In this document: positions 11,144 to 23,025 of the stretch, one piece after another
Position numbering within the stretch: the stretch's first letter is position 1
How the letters are laid out: each line of letters begins with the position of its first letter
Program-made: the position numbers and the translations under genes
Assembly (NCBI RefSeq): GCF_963966145.1
Contig: NC_091047.1
Location: forward strand, 8,184,001 to 8,248,000
DNA length: 64,000 bases
Direction: 5' to 3'
Source: Tenebrio molitor
Taxonomy: Eukaryota; Arthropoda; Insecta; Coleoptera; Tenebrionidae
The notes under the pieces: model-generated
What the model was told of the DNA's origin: nothing
Databases searched by the model: none
The model's input: only the letters and a program-made list of their open reading frames with translations

Positions 11144-12370
11144 CTAGTGGCAGAATGGATAATTAGGGCAAGACCTGGCGTCCACGCCCGCCGGAATCTG
11201 GGCTGGCACTCCAGCAGGCAGCCCAGGATTGTAAGCAGGAGCGGGATTGTACGCTGGTGCAGGATTGTATCCACCGTGTTGTCCTGCAAAACGTCCGAAT
11301 CAAACCAAACTCCGCCAACCCGTCACACCTTACCATTATTTCCATAAGCGCCGGATTCAGCGAGTCCCTCACCGCGGTAGTCACCATCTCCAGTGTACTC
11401 ACCTCTGTCCAGAGCGCTCTGAAGACCTGGGTTGTACTGTGGAACAGGTGCGGGATTGTATGCGTTGTATTGTGGGGCAGGATTGTACCCATTGTATTGA
11501 GGGGCAGGATTGTAAGGGGCGGGAGCGTTCGGGTTCGCGGCCACAGCCGGGTTGGAGCAGTGAGGGAAGTTGGGACAGGCTTGCGGGCTTATTCCTGCGG
11601 GAAACTGAGAGGCGGGCGATCCTCCAGCCAAGGGCCCGTTCCACACTCCGCAGGCTACTGCTACCGAACAAGCCAACACGGTCTGCAAAACAGCGTGGTT
11701 TCAGTTCGAGCCTACAGGTTTTGTAGCGACATTCTATTCCGGTTTTGGACGCAACAAGTAACATTTTCATACATGTCCCGCAACTTCCGGAATTAAATTC
11801 ACAACAAATATATTTTTAAGAAATTAAGAAAACAGGTAGGAACATAATATATTCTAGGCGACAAGAGGCACTGGTGACTATACAATCCGCTGTCAATTGA
11901 TGTGCTTTTTTAAAGCGTAGATTAATTGGAGCATGTTGACAGCTAACCTAATATTTAGAGCCAAAAAAATCTTTGTTTTTTTCTTTCTTTGCAATGTTTT
12001 ACATTAAAATAGAATAACTTAAAGATTCCTATTATCTAAGGCCACCCTTTGCTGAAAACAAACATGTTTAATTATGTCCCGATTAAACATAAACACATTC
12101 GTGTCAAACGGCGGGAAATTCAAACTTTACACTGTTCTAAACGGTTTAATTTTTCCAACGCCTAATCAGCCCAGGATTTCATTTGAACGCGCGATACTGC
12201 TACGTGTTTAGATTTAGGTGAAATCTGGTGAGTCCCCGAGCGTGTTTGGGGTACTCCCCCACTCACGATGCACTTGACCACTACCACTAGATAATCCATT
12301 TTGGCACTTTTAAAGGATGTCACTGAGATTGTCAGTGGGGTGGGTGGTGACTTACCAGTTTTACAAACAT
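11144..12370 (-). CDS. CPCFC-family cuticular protein (left copy)
   Basis: Exons complement(join(11144..11283, 11334..11682, 12356..12370)) encode 167 residues. The first coding exon is only 15 nt (MFVKL, ATG at 12370) and is identical to that of the neighbour at 13613. The signal peptide is MFVKLTVLACSVAVACG. The mature protein has two C-x5-C motifs in 16-residue blocks, FPAGISPQACPNFPHC near the N-terminus and IPAGVDARSCPNYPFC at the very C-terminus, the hallmark of CPCFC cuticular proteins. Between them are Tyr/Pro/Asn-rich YNPAPQYN repeats and the block DRGEYTGDGDYRGEGLAE. Expected role: structural protein secreted by epidermis into chitinous cuticle. A TATA box lies 48 bp upstream of the ATG. 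It is a tandem duplicate of 12968-13613 with the same exon phases and a longer first intron (673 bp). Confidence 0.92.
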
Positions 12371-12417
12371 GTTGCTATTTTGCTGGATATGAACTGAACA
12401 AGGAGGTAAATGTGCTC

Positions 12418-12427
12418 TATTTATATA
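12418..12427 (-). promoter_or_regulatory. TATA box of the left CPCFC gene
   Basis: On the minus strand it reads TATATAAATA, followed by GAGCACA, 48 bp before the ATG. It sits in a block (GGTGTGGTAC..TATA..AATAGAGCA) also found upstream of the paralog. Confidence 0.7.
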
Positions 12428-12857
12428 AGTACCACACCTATCCACCCGTTGCATAGAAAATGTAACAGTCCAGCATTTTTAATACCGATCCCACACGTAA
12501 GTGGAATAAAATATAGAAGTAGAGCAATAATGGAGGGTACGATCCTCGCCTTAATCAACCTGATTAGATCTAAACTTTGTTCCTTTGCTTTCTGTCACAT
12601 TGTGTCCAAGGTTTCATGCTTCATTGCCATGGTAAATATTCAAGCATTAAACAAAAAAAAATTGTAGATATCCGATAAAAAGTTGAAATACCTCTATTAG
12701 GTGAGGCTTTCCTTATTCTGTCTCATAATGAGACTGTGACCTTACCGGTGAAACAAAGCATTTTTCAAGAACGTGCGATTGTTTCAGCACTTGCCTTTCT
12801 CATCTGGGTAATGACATCACGCCAACAAAGCTCGTACAATATGATTTTTTTGTAACT

Positions 12858-12863
12858 TTTATT
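12858..12863 (-). terminator. Poly(A) signal of the right CPCFC gene
   Basis: TTTATT on the plus strand is AATAAA on the minus strand, about 105 bp after the stop at 12968. Confidence 0.4.
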
Positions 12864-12924
12864 AAATTAAATTAATTTAGACTATATTACAGGTGATTTA
12901 CAATTTTGTAAATATATTAATGCA

Positions 12925-12942
12925 ACAACATGTTGTCAGCTG
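12925..12942 (-). promoter_or_regulatory. Conserved 3'UTR palindrome of the right CPCFC gene
   Basis: The same 18 bp ACAACATGTTGTCAGCTG block seen at 11111-11128, here about 25 bp past the stop codon. The surrounding 3'UTR is diverged, so the block stands out. Confidence 0.6.
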
Positions 12943-12967
12943 GCAGTCTAGCTTGATCTTCTTCTTT

Positions 12968-13613
12968 TTAGTGACAGAACGGGTAGTTGGGACAGGAGCG
13001 GGCGTCCACTCCGGCGGGGATCTGGGCGGGTTGTCCCACACCAGCGGGCTGCTGGTAGGCCTGGGGTTGGGCGTAGGCAGCAGGGTTGTACGCCGGAGCA
13101 GGGTTGTACGCTTGGGCTTGTCCTGAAACAGATCTGTAACGCAACTTTCGGCAGTCACCGCCAATTACCTTGGTATCCTGGAGCGAGAGCTTCGGCGAGA
13201 CCTTCACCGTGGTAGTCACCGTCCCCGATGTATTCGCCTCTGTCGAGAGCGTTCTGCACGCTGGGGTTGTACTGGGGAGCCGGGGCCTGGTTGTACTGGG
13301 GTTGAGGGGCGTACTGGGGCTGTTGGTTGTACTGGTTGTACTGAGGAGCGGGATTGTACTGGGGAGCGGCGTTGTACTGGGAGACGGGGGACTGGTTGAC
13401 GGCGACGGAGGGGTTGGCGCAGTTGGGGTAGTTGGGGCAAGCCTGAGGGTTCACTCCGGCGGGGAACTGGGCGGCGGGGAGACCTCCGGCGAGGGGCCCG
13501 TTGTACACCGCCAGGGCGGCGGCGAGGGAGCAAGCTAATACGGCCTGAAATTTAGACACCACTGCGACCACTGTTCACTGTCGGCACATTTTACTTACCA
13601 GTTTTACAAACAT
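12968..13613 (-). CDS. CPCFC-family cuticular protein (right copy)
   Basis: Exons complement(join(12968..13122, 13169..13544, 13599..13613)) encode 181 residues. Signal peptide: MFVKLAVLACSLAAALA. Two C-x5-C motifs are present, FPAGVNPQACPNYPNC and IPAGVDARSCPNYPFC, the second ending at the C-terminal Cys-His. The middle is a Tyr/Gln/Pro/Asn repeat region (QYNPAPQYNQYN and similar) followed by DRGEYIGDGDYHGEGLAE, which is also in the left copy. The product should be a structural cuticle component. All exon phases (0, 1) match the left copy and the first coding exon is the same 15 nt, so this is a tandem duplication. Introns are short here (54 and 46 bp). GC content is well above the surroundings, which produces long antisense open frames that I regard as shadows. 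Confidence 0.92.
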
Positions 13614-13664
13614 GTTGGTAATTTGCTGTTCGAATTTATAATGACAATCAGCCGAAATCTGCTC

Positions 13665-13672
13665 TATTTATA
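13665..13672 (-). promoter_or_regulatory. TATA box of the right CPCFC gene
   Basis: On the minus strand TATAAATA, followed by GAGCAGA, 52 bp before the ATG at 13613. The flank GGTGTGGTACC is shared with the paralog promoter. Confidence 0.75.
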
Positions 13673-15887
13673 GCGGTACCACACCCTACCCATGGGATAA
13701 CCATGAACTTACGAGATGGGACATTAACAATGGCCCACCACCACCTTGACGAGAACAGTTTTAAAGGAATTTCTGTAAGAGTTCGTAAAATGTGCTTTTG
13801 TAACGGATTTAGTAATTGTTCCGACAATTTCAAATCGGAGAATATTTTAACGAAATTGACCAACCGCGCCTCGGATGCCCTTTCGAAAGAGCACCGGAGC
13901 GTCGGAGTAGGCGCGTCTTTCTTACTGTCGGACACTTCAGGCCTTTTGACTCAAAGGGATTGCGCCCACTTATGACCTTTGCGACGTGTATTGAATTCAG
14001 ACCTGACCTCAAGTGTAGCCTCCAGTATGTGTAATTAAAGATTGATTTGAATTATGCAAAAGACCTACTCATTAGTTCGGAAACTTTATTGAGTTGTTAC
14101 AACAATCGCTGCAGACAGCGTCCGCTGGAGGAAACCAAGAGCTATGCGGAAACCGGAACTCTTTTTCCAATTTCCTACTTATCGATCGTCTCCATGAAAT
14201 AACTCATGACTGTGATTTCTTAAAACGGCAATGGGTGCAATGGAAAATGATTTGCATTTTTTCAAAATAAAAAGTGGTTTTACTTTTTATTTTTGTCCTT
14301 GATTGATTACGTTGACCATATAAACGGACACTTTTAACCTGTGCAGAAATGTAACTTTCCTGAGAAACTCGTTCGCGAGTCTCAAGAAAAGAATTCGACT
14401 CTGCACATTCTTTGCGCATATTTTAGCAGTGGAAGTCACCGAATGCACTAAAAGAATGTCGAAATGTGTAACAACTACTGTAAAGGCAAGGTTAGTTTGA
14501 CAATAACCCAGATGCAGAGTTAAAATTTTAATAAAAATCACCTAGTTAATGCTAGTTTATTAGTTACTAACTGTCGAAATATTAATAGTGTTATCGTCTT
14601 AATGCCACATCCTGCAATAAATTACGGGAAATTTGAATCAGGCCGAATATGGGTACTGACGTTTCAAGGAATACGAAAACATTACAAAACATTCTTTCAA
14701 AATTATTAATGCGAAAATCAATTATGCATTTTAGGCGTTACATAATTTTATAACTGTTAATAATGAATTAACATAGGAATTATGTTAAACACTTGTGTCT
14801 GACGTATTATTTATCGGACTTCTTTCGAATATGCTTCCCTGAGCAATTTAGAATCAAAAATATTTTTTCGAAAGTGGTGTCCTTTTCAATTTTAACGACA
14901 ACTCATTTCCTGTGCCAATTAACTTTGAAATTTCGTCAATACCGGCATATTTCTTATCTTCTAATTGCAATAAAACGAAAATTTACTAATGACATTGAAA
15001 CGAAATTCGTAGTCATAAATTACACAAGACACAACAAATGTTCTTGCTAGTTTGTTTCGACTACAATCTTGTTAACTAAACCAGAGAATCTTGATGATAA
15101 GTGCACAAATTTAAATGTATCAACTTAAAAAAACTTCTAACTGAATTAGTAACTATCCTTTTTGTAATGTGGAAAAAACTAATTACAAGACAATCATTAT
15201 TATAATGTCGCGGCTGAAGATTACATTATGTAGATTAGAAAATTTCTAAATAGAATATGTTGGTATTGTATTGCATTTATTTTCGTTAAATATACGAATG
15301 GTAAAGTGCATGTGAACAATTTATCAGGATAAATTGATTTGCATCGTGTTTAAAATGCATTGGCTCAAAGCGTAAATATGAAGGGCAACATCAATTCGCG
15401 TCCATGATTTGTGTAGTTCAGAGCATGACTAATAAATTTAGTACCAACGCCAAATTCATACATTAAAACGTGGTTCAATAAATGACAAAATCTATGAAAA
15501 ATACGTGATGAATATTCCATTTGCGTGCAAATATGTAGATGATTTCATCTAAAAACCAAGTCAGAATTAATTGTGTTGGAATGAAAAAGCACGGCTTTAT
15601 GAGGTACATAATTATGGTTATGACACTAATAATGTTACATTTAAAAAATTAACAAAAATAATGCAGTCACGTAAATTAGACTTGATGGAAGTGGAGCTTT
15701 TTGAATGTAATGCAAATAAATGTGTTGGTTGTACGAGTATCTCATGTTATTGTATTTTAGAAAAATATTATGTTACAAATGAAACATTAAACACTATTAA
15801 ATAACGGTTCAGTTTTAGTTTAATGTCTCAGCTTCAGTCTTCTCCCAATTTATGTATTTATTTATTTTAATTTAATTTAATTTACTT

Positions 15888-16026
15888 AGGGCCGGTTTCA
15901 CCAACGTTAGATAAAGTTAACTGTAGGTTAAAATGCTTCGTTACTTTGGTTACCTATTGTTACAACAATGTTTTCGTACATTTTAATCTGTAGTTAAATT
16001 TAACTGACGTTGGTGAAACCGGCTCT
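15888..16026. repeat. MITE with GGGCCGGTTTCACC ends and TTA target duplication
   Basis: Left end GGGCCGGTTTCACCAACGTTA, right end the inverse (GACGTTGGTGAAACCGGCTC), flanked by TTA on both sides. The inner arms also pair (GTTAACTGTAGGTTAAAATG with its inverse). The TTA duplication points to the PIF/Harbinger class, by inference. Length about 139 bp. Confidence 0.8.
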
Positions 16027-16032
16027 TAATGT

Positions 16033-16206
16033 ATCGGGTGTTCATTTAAATTTCCGGTTAAAGTTGGCGTTGAAGAGTCGATTGTGAACGCACCACTCAA
16101 CACAAACTACGGTAAGACAACTGATCCGTGATTCGTAATCCGTGGTGCGTTCACAATCGACTCTTCAACGCCAACTTTGACCGGAAATTTAAATGAACAC
16201 CCGATA
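16033..16206. repeat. MITE, near-perfect 60 bp inverted arms
   Basis: The left arm begins ATCGGGTGTTCATTTAAATT and the right arm (about 16143-16206) is its reverse complement with one or two mismatches, including TTGAAGAGTCGATTGTGAAC. It is the same family as 4959-5151. It starts only 7 bp after the end of the previous element. The low arm divergence suggests a younger insertion. Confidence 0.85.
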
Positions 16207-16259
16207 TGTACTTGATCTAATGCTTTAAAATAAATATCACTTGTTATTTCTATAAACAT

Positions 16260-16893
16260 ACAGCTGAATTGAAAAAAAAAACGGAAAATAAAATTTTTCC
16301 TAATGTAAATTTGATTTAAATATTTGTCAATTACATAATATGTAAAGTCCATTCAAAAATCAAAAAACCACTAACGTCCCATTTTCCTCGATAATTACGA
16401 TTGACAACGCTGTCTAGTGTAAAATTTGGTGAGACTTGTAATTTTGAGGTTAAATGTTTATTAAGAGTCTTGTTTTTCTGGGCATGTTTAAGTAAAAATA
16501 ATAAGAATCGATAAATAAATTAAACGTGCTGCTATATAAACAATATGAACGAAATTCAAAGCAATTGAATTTTATTTTGAATCAAATACATGTCATAATT
16601 TATAGTTACCAACATAGTATGAAAAAATATCTACATAGGGTTTTTTTAATTTTACCAACCTAAAGCAACAGGTCGTGGTTTTTTGATTTTTGAATGGACT
16701 TTAATTGTCTACTTGACAGTACCTATCAAATAATTTTTTTAAATGTCATTGAATTATTTATTTATAAACTGACATACCGTCAAATAATTCTAACCTATTT
16801 CTAAAAGCCATTTTCAAACTATGGCAAAAATGAAAAAAAAACGTGTATTTTTTTTACATTTCCCGTTTTTTTTAAATGCAGCTAACTTGATGG
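16260..16893. repeat. Foldback element interrupted by another element
   Basis: 16260-16342 and 16703-16893 together align colinearly with the intact copy at 18025-18256. The left end AAAAAACGGAAAAT and the following CCTAATGTAAATTTG match the left part of that copy. The right part carries CTAAAAGCCATTTTCAAACT and ends TTTCCCGTTTTTTTTAAATG. The intervening 16343-16702 is a separate element. Confidence 0.65.
16343..16702. repeat. MITE with 28 bp perfect termini inserted in an older element
   Basis: Left terminus AAAGTCCATTCAAAAATCAA, continuing AAAACCAC; the exact inverse lies at 16675-16702. TA flanks both ends, which would fit a Tc1/mariner-type insertion (inference). Length about 360 bp, no coding capacity. 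Confidence 0.75.
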
Positions 16894-16925
16894 TTCCATT
16901 TTTGTCACCTCTGAAAAATATTTTC

Positions 16926-17308
16926 CAGAGGTATGTATTTTCATATTTGGTGGCGGAAACAAAAGACTGAGAAATGTCACAAAAATGTATTGTCAGTGTC
17001 AAATTTCTCATAAACGCCGTAAAAAGAAATGTCTAGGTAAATTTAAATTTTCGCTAAATTGATTGAAAAAATAAATTCTAAAGAAACCAATTTTTGTCAA
17101 TGGTTCAAAAGGAAAAGTTATTCTCATATAATCAAACGTATTACAAATTATGTCTCTAGTTCGACGATAAATAACTTTCTTATTGCCAATTTGCTGCATT
17201 TCTGCGCCTAAATCACGAACGTCTTTGAGAAATTTGACACTGACAATACAAATTTGTGACATTTCTCAGTCTTTTGTTTCCGCCATCAAATATGAAAATA
17301 TCTCCTGT
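16926..17308. repeat. Foldback element with arms of about 85 bp
   Basis: The left arm contains GGCGGAAACAAAAGACTGAG and GACACTGACAATAC-type sequence inverted at 17218-17308. The two arms differ at a few positions only. The central 200 bp shows short open frames without domains. Confidence 0.8.
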
Positions 17309-18024
17309 AGCACACTACTTAACACCTGGATCATTATTATTTTGTTAGGTCAAGTCGTGTAATTGGGTCTTTTAATAAACTTTGTTAAAAATAAATATTT
17401 GGAGTTCTAATTTTAACCACCGTCCTTTTTTTAAATTCCGTGCACTCGTTCTCGCTTTGATGTTGTCGATAATGACGTTTTAACGGGATATTTTGAGCTC
17501 GACGACACCCATTTTGTATGAAGTAATCGATGATCACAAGTGCGATTACGCGGTTTAGATCATACCCCATTAAATCAGCTCCGAGCTGTGGTAAAAAAAG
17601 ACAACTTTGCGTGAATGAACCGGAGCAGCATAAATTTACCGGAAAAAAATAGATTAAGTGTGTATTTTTATATTTCTTCTTCCTTGCTTTCCATTTAAAA
17701 TCACTTCTGTTATCGCAAAACAAATAGGTGGCAACACTTCAGCTTTTTAGCTTTTCAGTTTAACATCAGTTATTGGTGACGATGACATTTTTAATTGGGT
17801 ACATATTTGGAAATGAGTAGTGCCAAAACAATATTTAAGACAATCGGAGAGGTAATTTAATTTTGCCAAGAAATTTGAAAAATGCTTTTAAAATGAAAAC
17901 TAATAATAATGAATTTATTTGGTTGTCATGCTGACGAAAAGTCAGTAGATTCTTCGTTAAGTATTTTATTTTGTCTAAGGACACGTGGTCATTAGACTTT
18001 CGAAGAAGATGGGACACGATATGT

Positions 18025-18256
18025 ATTACAGTTGGCTTCAAAAAAAACGGGAAATGAATTTTGACCTAATGTGAATTGGAAATTTAATTTGTCAATTTAT
18101 GTCAATTTTTGTCTGTTTGACAGTAGTATTTCTGACACATAAGTGCAGTTTTTTAACCTAAATTCTAAAAGGTCGTTTCAAACTATAAAAATTTAATAAA
18201 ATCTGACAGAACTTTTTCTGACAGTTCCCGTTTTTTTTTTAAACCAACCGTACAAT
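18025..18256. repeat. Foldback element, intact copy
   Basis: Left end ACAGTTGGCTTCAAAAAAAA then CGGGAA; right end inverse (TTCCCG..AAACCAACCGTACAAT). It is the reference copy for the interrupted element at 16260-16893. Confidence 0.7.
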
Positions 18257-18686
18257 CTATAAATATAAAAACTTCAATAGAATTTAATATGCAGGCGGAT
18301 CCATTAGCGTTTATATGGTTTTGTTGTTATTAATCATTTGGTATGGACCAATCTAACAATAAGATAAAACAAATTGGTTTCTGAACCAAAGGTATATAGT
18401 AGGTAATTGCCGCTATTTGTTTGAGAAAAATAATACGTAACCCAAGATATTGATCGAAATTTGTTTAAATTTGTCCAGAGGAAAAGAGTTGATGGCATGC
18501 GTGGGCTCTCATAGCCTCTAATTTAAACCAGATAAAAGACATGTGGGATAGTGTTGATTATTTAATTAAAGGTCATTTACAACAATTTAAACCAACATTT
18601 TAAAAAAGCGAAAAATGATTGGGAAACGATTAGTTAACTAACGTGTCTTCCAAAAGATTTGTACTCAAGTGGCCTAATAAACGTCT

Positions 18687-18924
18687 TGGATTTTCTCATG
18701 GGCTGTGAGCCATATCTGCGCAAATGAAGAATATCGGTCTCAAGTAGGCGCTACAAACCGACCGGAAAATTTCGTTCATTCGTTATGTTATTGTCGTCTC
18801 GCTATCGTCTATTTGCATGTAAAGTAGTCGACGTTTTCAGTTTTCATTTATAGATTTTTCACTGGTTTATCGCCCCGTCTTCGCGCAGATATTTCCAAGG
18901 TCACAGCCCGTGAGAAAATCCATC
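18687..18924. repeat. Foldback element, about 240 bp
   Basis: Left end TGGATTTTCTCATGGGCTGT; right end (reverse complement) TGGATTTTCTCACGGGCTGT. The arms extend imperfectly to a shared ATATCTGCGC motif. Confidence 0.75.
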
Positions 18925-21900
18925 AACTCTACTTGCTTTATTGTTTCTATTAACGTGTGGCGTAGCTTCATCAGAGCTGATGAATACCTGATACATTTCA
19001 TAGCTCTGTCAAATATTTCGTGAAACAGGAACAAACAGGACGAAAGAAAGAATTCTGCCCAAAGACACTGGAGCTAGAGCTCAGATTAAAAACAACTTGT
19101 TATTTTTTTTTTAATATACTGGTTATAGTACTTTTTGTTATATTTTGTTACGCGATTTAATTTAAAAAAAAATACAATTCTATTCGTAGAAATACAGGGT
19201 CTATCAGAACTGGCGGATCAAAATAATACGGTGAATTCATCATCTTCTGGGAATAATAGGAAAAATATTTAAAAAAATCCATCCTCATTGGATTTTAAAA
19301 TAAGAACGTTGTTAATTGACCAATCGCGTGTAGATATAATATTACCTTAAAAAATTATATTAGTAACTATCGAAACAAATTTGATTGTTGCAAAGACATA
19401 ATAATTGAATATTATTTTGAATTTTGAATTAGAATGTATGATCAAGCTAATCGTAAACACATTCAAACGTATGTATTTCTTTTACCAACCAGTTGCTATT
19501 TTTAAATGTATGAAACAGTAAATTGTGAAAGGTGTTGCGTGGTAGAGAGTCTGTGTCCATAACTATATTTTTTTATTATCCCAGCTCTTACCATTAACTA
19601 ATAAAACAGACAAAAAACATTCCTTTTACGACGTCTTCATCTAAACATGGTCCCAAATCGACTCTAAGTAAATAATTTACCTGATATAATAATTAGAAGA
19701 AAAGTAGTTTATAACAATTACAATACAAGATCAACAATATTTTCAAACTAATTTTTATTGGCATAATTTTAGGCTAAAAATACAGACAGAGTTCCCACAT
19801 ACATAATCACAAACCTACAACTTATACAGTACTATAGATGTGAATTTTACAGTTACAATTTGTAGCCTTTGCCTTCAAATCTAACTTTAGACTTAATTAT
19901 TGTGAAGATAATAGATAAATAACGTCAATACATACAATAGACCAGTTTTAACACTTCACACCTCATACATAATGTATGCTATTCAAATCCTACAAATTGC
20001 TAAAATTTTAAATAGAGATATTTAACAGTACCTTGTGTTTTTTTCTATTGTAAATATGTAAAATATTCGTAATGAATATTATAATAATGAACATACCTTC
20101 ATATTTACAGCGCAATGTGGAAAATGCATAGGAAATTAAAACACACTTTATGTCATGTTTTTTTTTATTGTTGCAGATTGATAAAACGTGATATTTTCAC
20201 GGCATCTGGAACACTCTCGCCTTAAAAACTCCACCAAAATTTCCTCATTGTCTCAATTCCTCCCACAAAGCTACTAATTAATCGATTCATCTCATGAACC
20301 TGTATGGCCAATAAATAAATGAATAACGACCGACACACCCACCTGTTTGCAGTAAAAACTTTGATAACACATTAGACAAAACGCATAAATTTGGATAAAT
20401 ATTAATAAGTGCCATTATATAACAGTGCCTTATCAGGTTTGCGGTGCGAACGGTCAGAATTTTCCACGATAAATTTATTCATCACTGTTTTAATTTTAAT
20501 TTTTGTATACTCCGCGCCCATCCCTCCTGCACGCTCCACCGACGGGTGCGTTCCATATTTATGTAAAACCTAGACATACATTAAATTTCCAACGACAAAT
20601 GTCAAACGACAAGTACCGATTCCCATTATGACATGTCCGATAAAATCATTATTACCGACGGTACTTTAAACGGCCGAGTCAAGTTTAACCGGATAATAAA
20701 ACGTAACAATCTCCGCCAGAACCGTATCGGCTGCAATTTTCGAAATAAAAGGAAAAAATTGCGGGTGTCCTTTCCGCGGCCCTGCACTTATATTTTCTCC
20801 GGTGGCGAGAAAGTCAATCACTGTTGCACTTTGCGTGGACTGTAAATTATCATTCTTGCCGCAATACAGGTAATAAATTAATTTCGATAGCCTTGCTCGG
20901 ACCTACAGGAGAAGTGCCAACAGTGGTGCTAATGAAGGCGCCTCAGCACCTGGATTGTATTGTAACGACCAAATAAAATATGTGAGAAAAAAAACTTGTT
21001 GTGTAGAAAGTATTTCAGGGTCAAGACTTTTAATTATAAATCTTAACATGCTGGACCAAACCCTTTAGACTTTTTGTTTACGTCTCGTGAGTGATGCAGA
21101 TTAAGATATTATCTGTTCGCAGATAGAAATTGTCCTATATTTCATTCTTCAGCATTTGCCCAGAAGCGCGTCATTGAGTCGTGGTCTTGGACCTGCTACC
21201 CACAATTACTCCAAAAAATAAACAGTTATTTCAACTGGAATGATTTATGATCTGATTTAGATTATTATTAGTACTGAAATATTTATTTCAATTCGGACCG
21301 ATAAAAAGTAAAAGTAATTTTAAAAAGTACAAAATTCCTACGCCCAGCATGGTTGATCAAATGGTACAATCAATTGAGACAGTTCAGGGTCGTATCCTAT
21401 GCTTTTACAATTAAGTAAGCGGCCGTTGCACAGGTACTGTGCCTGTTGTTAATCCGTAATGGCTGTTAATATTTACTAATTTGTAGTAAATATGGTCAGG
21501 CAGAAATTAACACTTTAAGAAAATTATAATCTGTACGGGGCACGCGGTGTTTATCTCAATCAAGTCAATTTGAGTTTAATTGATCGATGATTAATCGATT
21601 CAGGATTTTATGGGTTAGAGGTACCAATAAACGCTAAATGCCTGAAATTAGATACTGTCATTAAGTTATCGGCAATGATAATTTATTGGAATTAGTGGTT
21701 CTGGTTTGAATATGCGACGGGGCAAGGAAAGTCGTTGGAATCTCTACTCGGTGTCCGAAATTACCACAATAATCCCTTAATGAGTGAAGGAAAATGACTA
21801 CTGTTTCACTCCTCACAGATCCAGTTCTTTGATTTATTTATTTAAACGGTTTAAAACCTTTGAATTTTGAATGAAATATTTTTTAATTGAATTTTTAATC

Positions 21901-23025
21901 TTGTCAAAATTTCAATTTCACTTGGAGTGGCGGACAAGATTTCCATTCTTGGATGGCAATAGACGGCCGAGCACGATTTCGATTATCGGGCGCCTCCTCC
22001 GTCGTGGTAAATGGTCACATTCTAACCGTCTCGGCCAGCTTTGATTGAAATATCAAGGTCATAAGACCATGGCTTACTTCGACGCGACAACTACTGGTAC
22101 ACGCATTCAGGAAACTTCATTTACATAATAACACACATGACACATGTAACTCCTCGCGTTCGGCTATGCCTCCGAAATCATTTAATTAAGCCGAAAATTA
22201 AATCACATTCTGACATTGTTTTCAGGAATTTTGCCTTGGTTCCATTCGGCTAATCCAATTATCGAAAATTACTACATTTACAAGCCTAATGTAAATTGTT
22301 GTGAACGATTAGCATTGCAATGGCTGATTAACTGGGAATAGTGAGTGTGGGTAAAAGTCATCTAGTTTCTGTAATTATTCAAAATAATGCGACGGTTTAT
22401 GTTTATTCAGCTCCGGGTGGGTTTTAGAGTGCACTGTGCGATGCTTTGGCACGGCATTTCAAAGAAGTCACGTGGCTAATCACGAATTCATTACACACTG
22501 TGTTCACCTTGTAAATATCTTTATGATGGATTTAATTACGTTGAAAATGTAGCTCGTTGAATTTAGCATCATTTAGACGTTTCGCAGTCTTCCGCATGTC
22601 CATGAAATCCACAAACAAAGCCAAATACAGAATGGGACTAATTAATTAAGTAATTAACAGTCTTTACACTAATTTGGTTTCAAAACTAAGTCGCCTGTTG
22701 CATCACCCCGTCTTAACGGCTCTGTAAATGGTATCGTCATTAGCAGCCTTGCTGATAGCACCGAAATAACTCCAGTCAGAGGTTTAAATTTTCTAAAATA
22801 TTTTTCACTTTATTGCAATAGTAATAATTATTTACTTTCGCACATCATTTTTAAATAATTATCAAAGCAGCCGCAACCTAGTACGTGCGATAGCAGATAA
22901 AACTGACCCGTTTGTTGAGTTTAAATTCGAATTTACCGCTTTTATGTATAACTGGTTGCCTACACTAGCCAAAGTACAATCAACTGGTAAAATTTGACAG
23001 TTATTCAAGTGAATGCAAAACGACC

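Larger units (their letters stand above)
13673..23025. other. Gene-poor region between the CPCFC and Mlc-c genes
   Basis: About 9.3 kb with no gene I can support. Only short open frames occur, for example 15571-15804 and 20633-20845, without recognisable domains. A dense group of foldback elements occupies 15.9-18.9 kb and is listed separately. The segments 13.7-15.8, 18.9-20.5 and 20.9-22.9 kb are AT-rich and featureless to my eye; enhancers could lie here unseen. Confidence 0.6.

Noticed and set aside
13170..13538. Gly/Val-rich open frame on the plus strand opposite the right CPCFC gene
   Set aside because: It is the complement of the Tyr/Gln/Pro repeats of the cuticle gene, lacks its own signals, and the minus-strand gene has clear splice sites, a signal peptide and a TATA box.
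15571..15804. 77-codon open frame with five Cys near its C-terminus
   Set aside because: No recognised family and non-ATG context at the reported start; a single short frame in AT-rich DNA is not enough.
20633..20845. 70-codon basic open frame upstream of Mlc-c
   Set aside because: Basic composition and position near a GC-richer patch caught my eye, but there is no family match, splice pattern or neighbouring exon.
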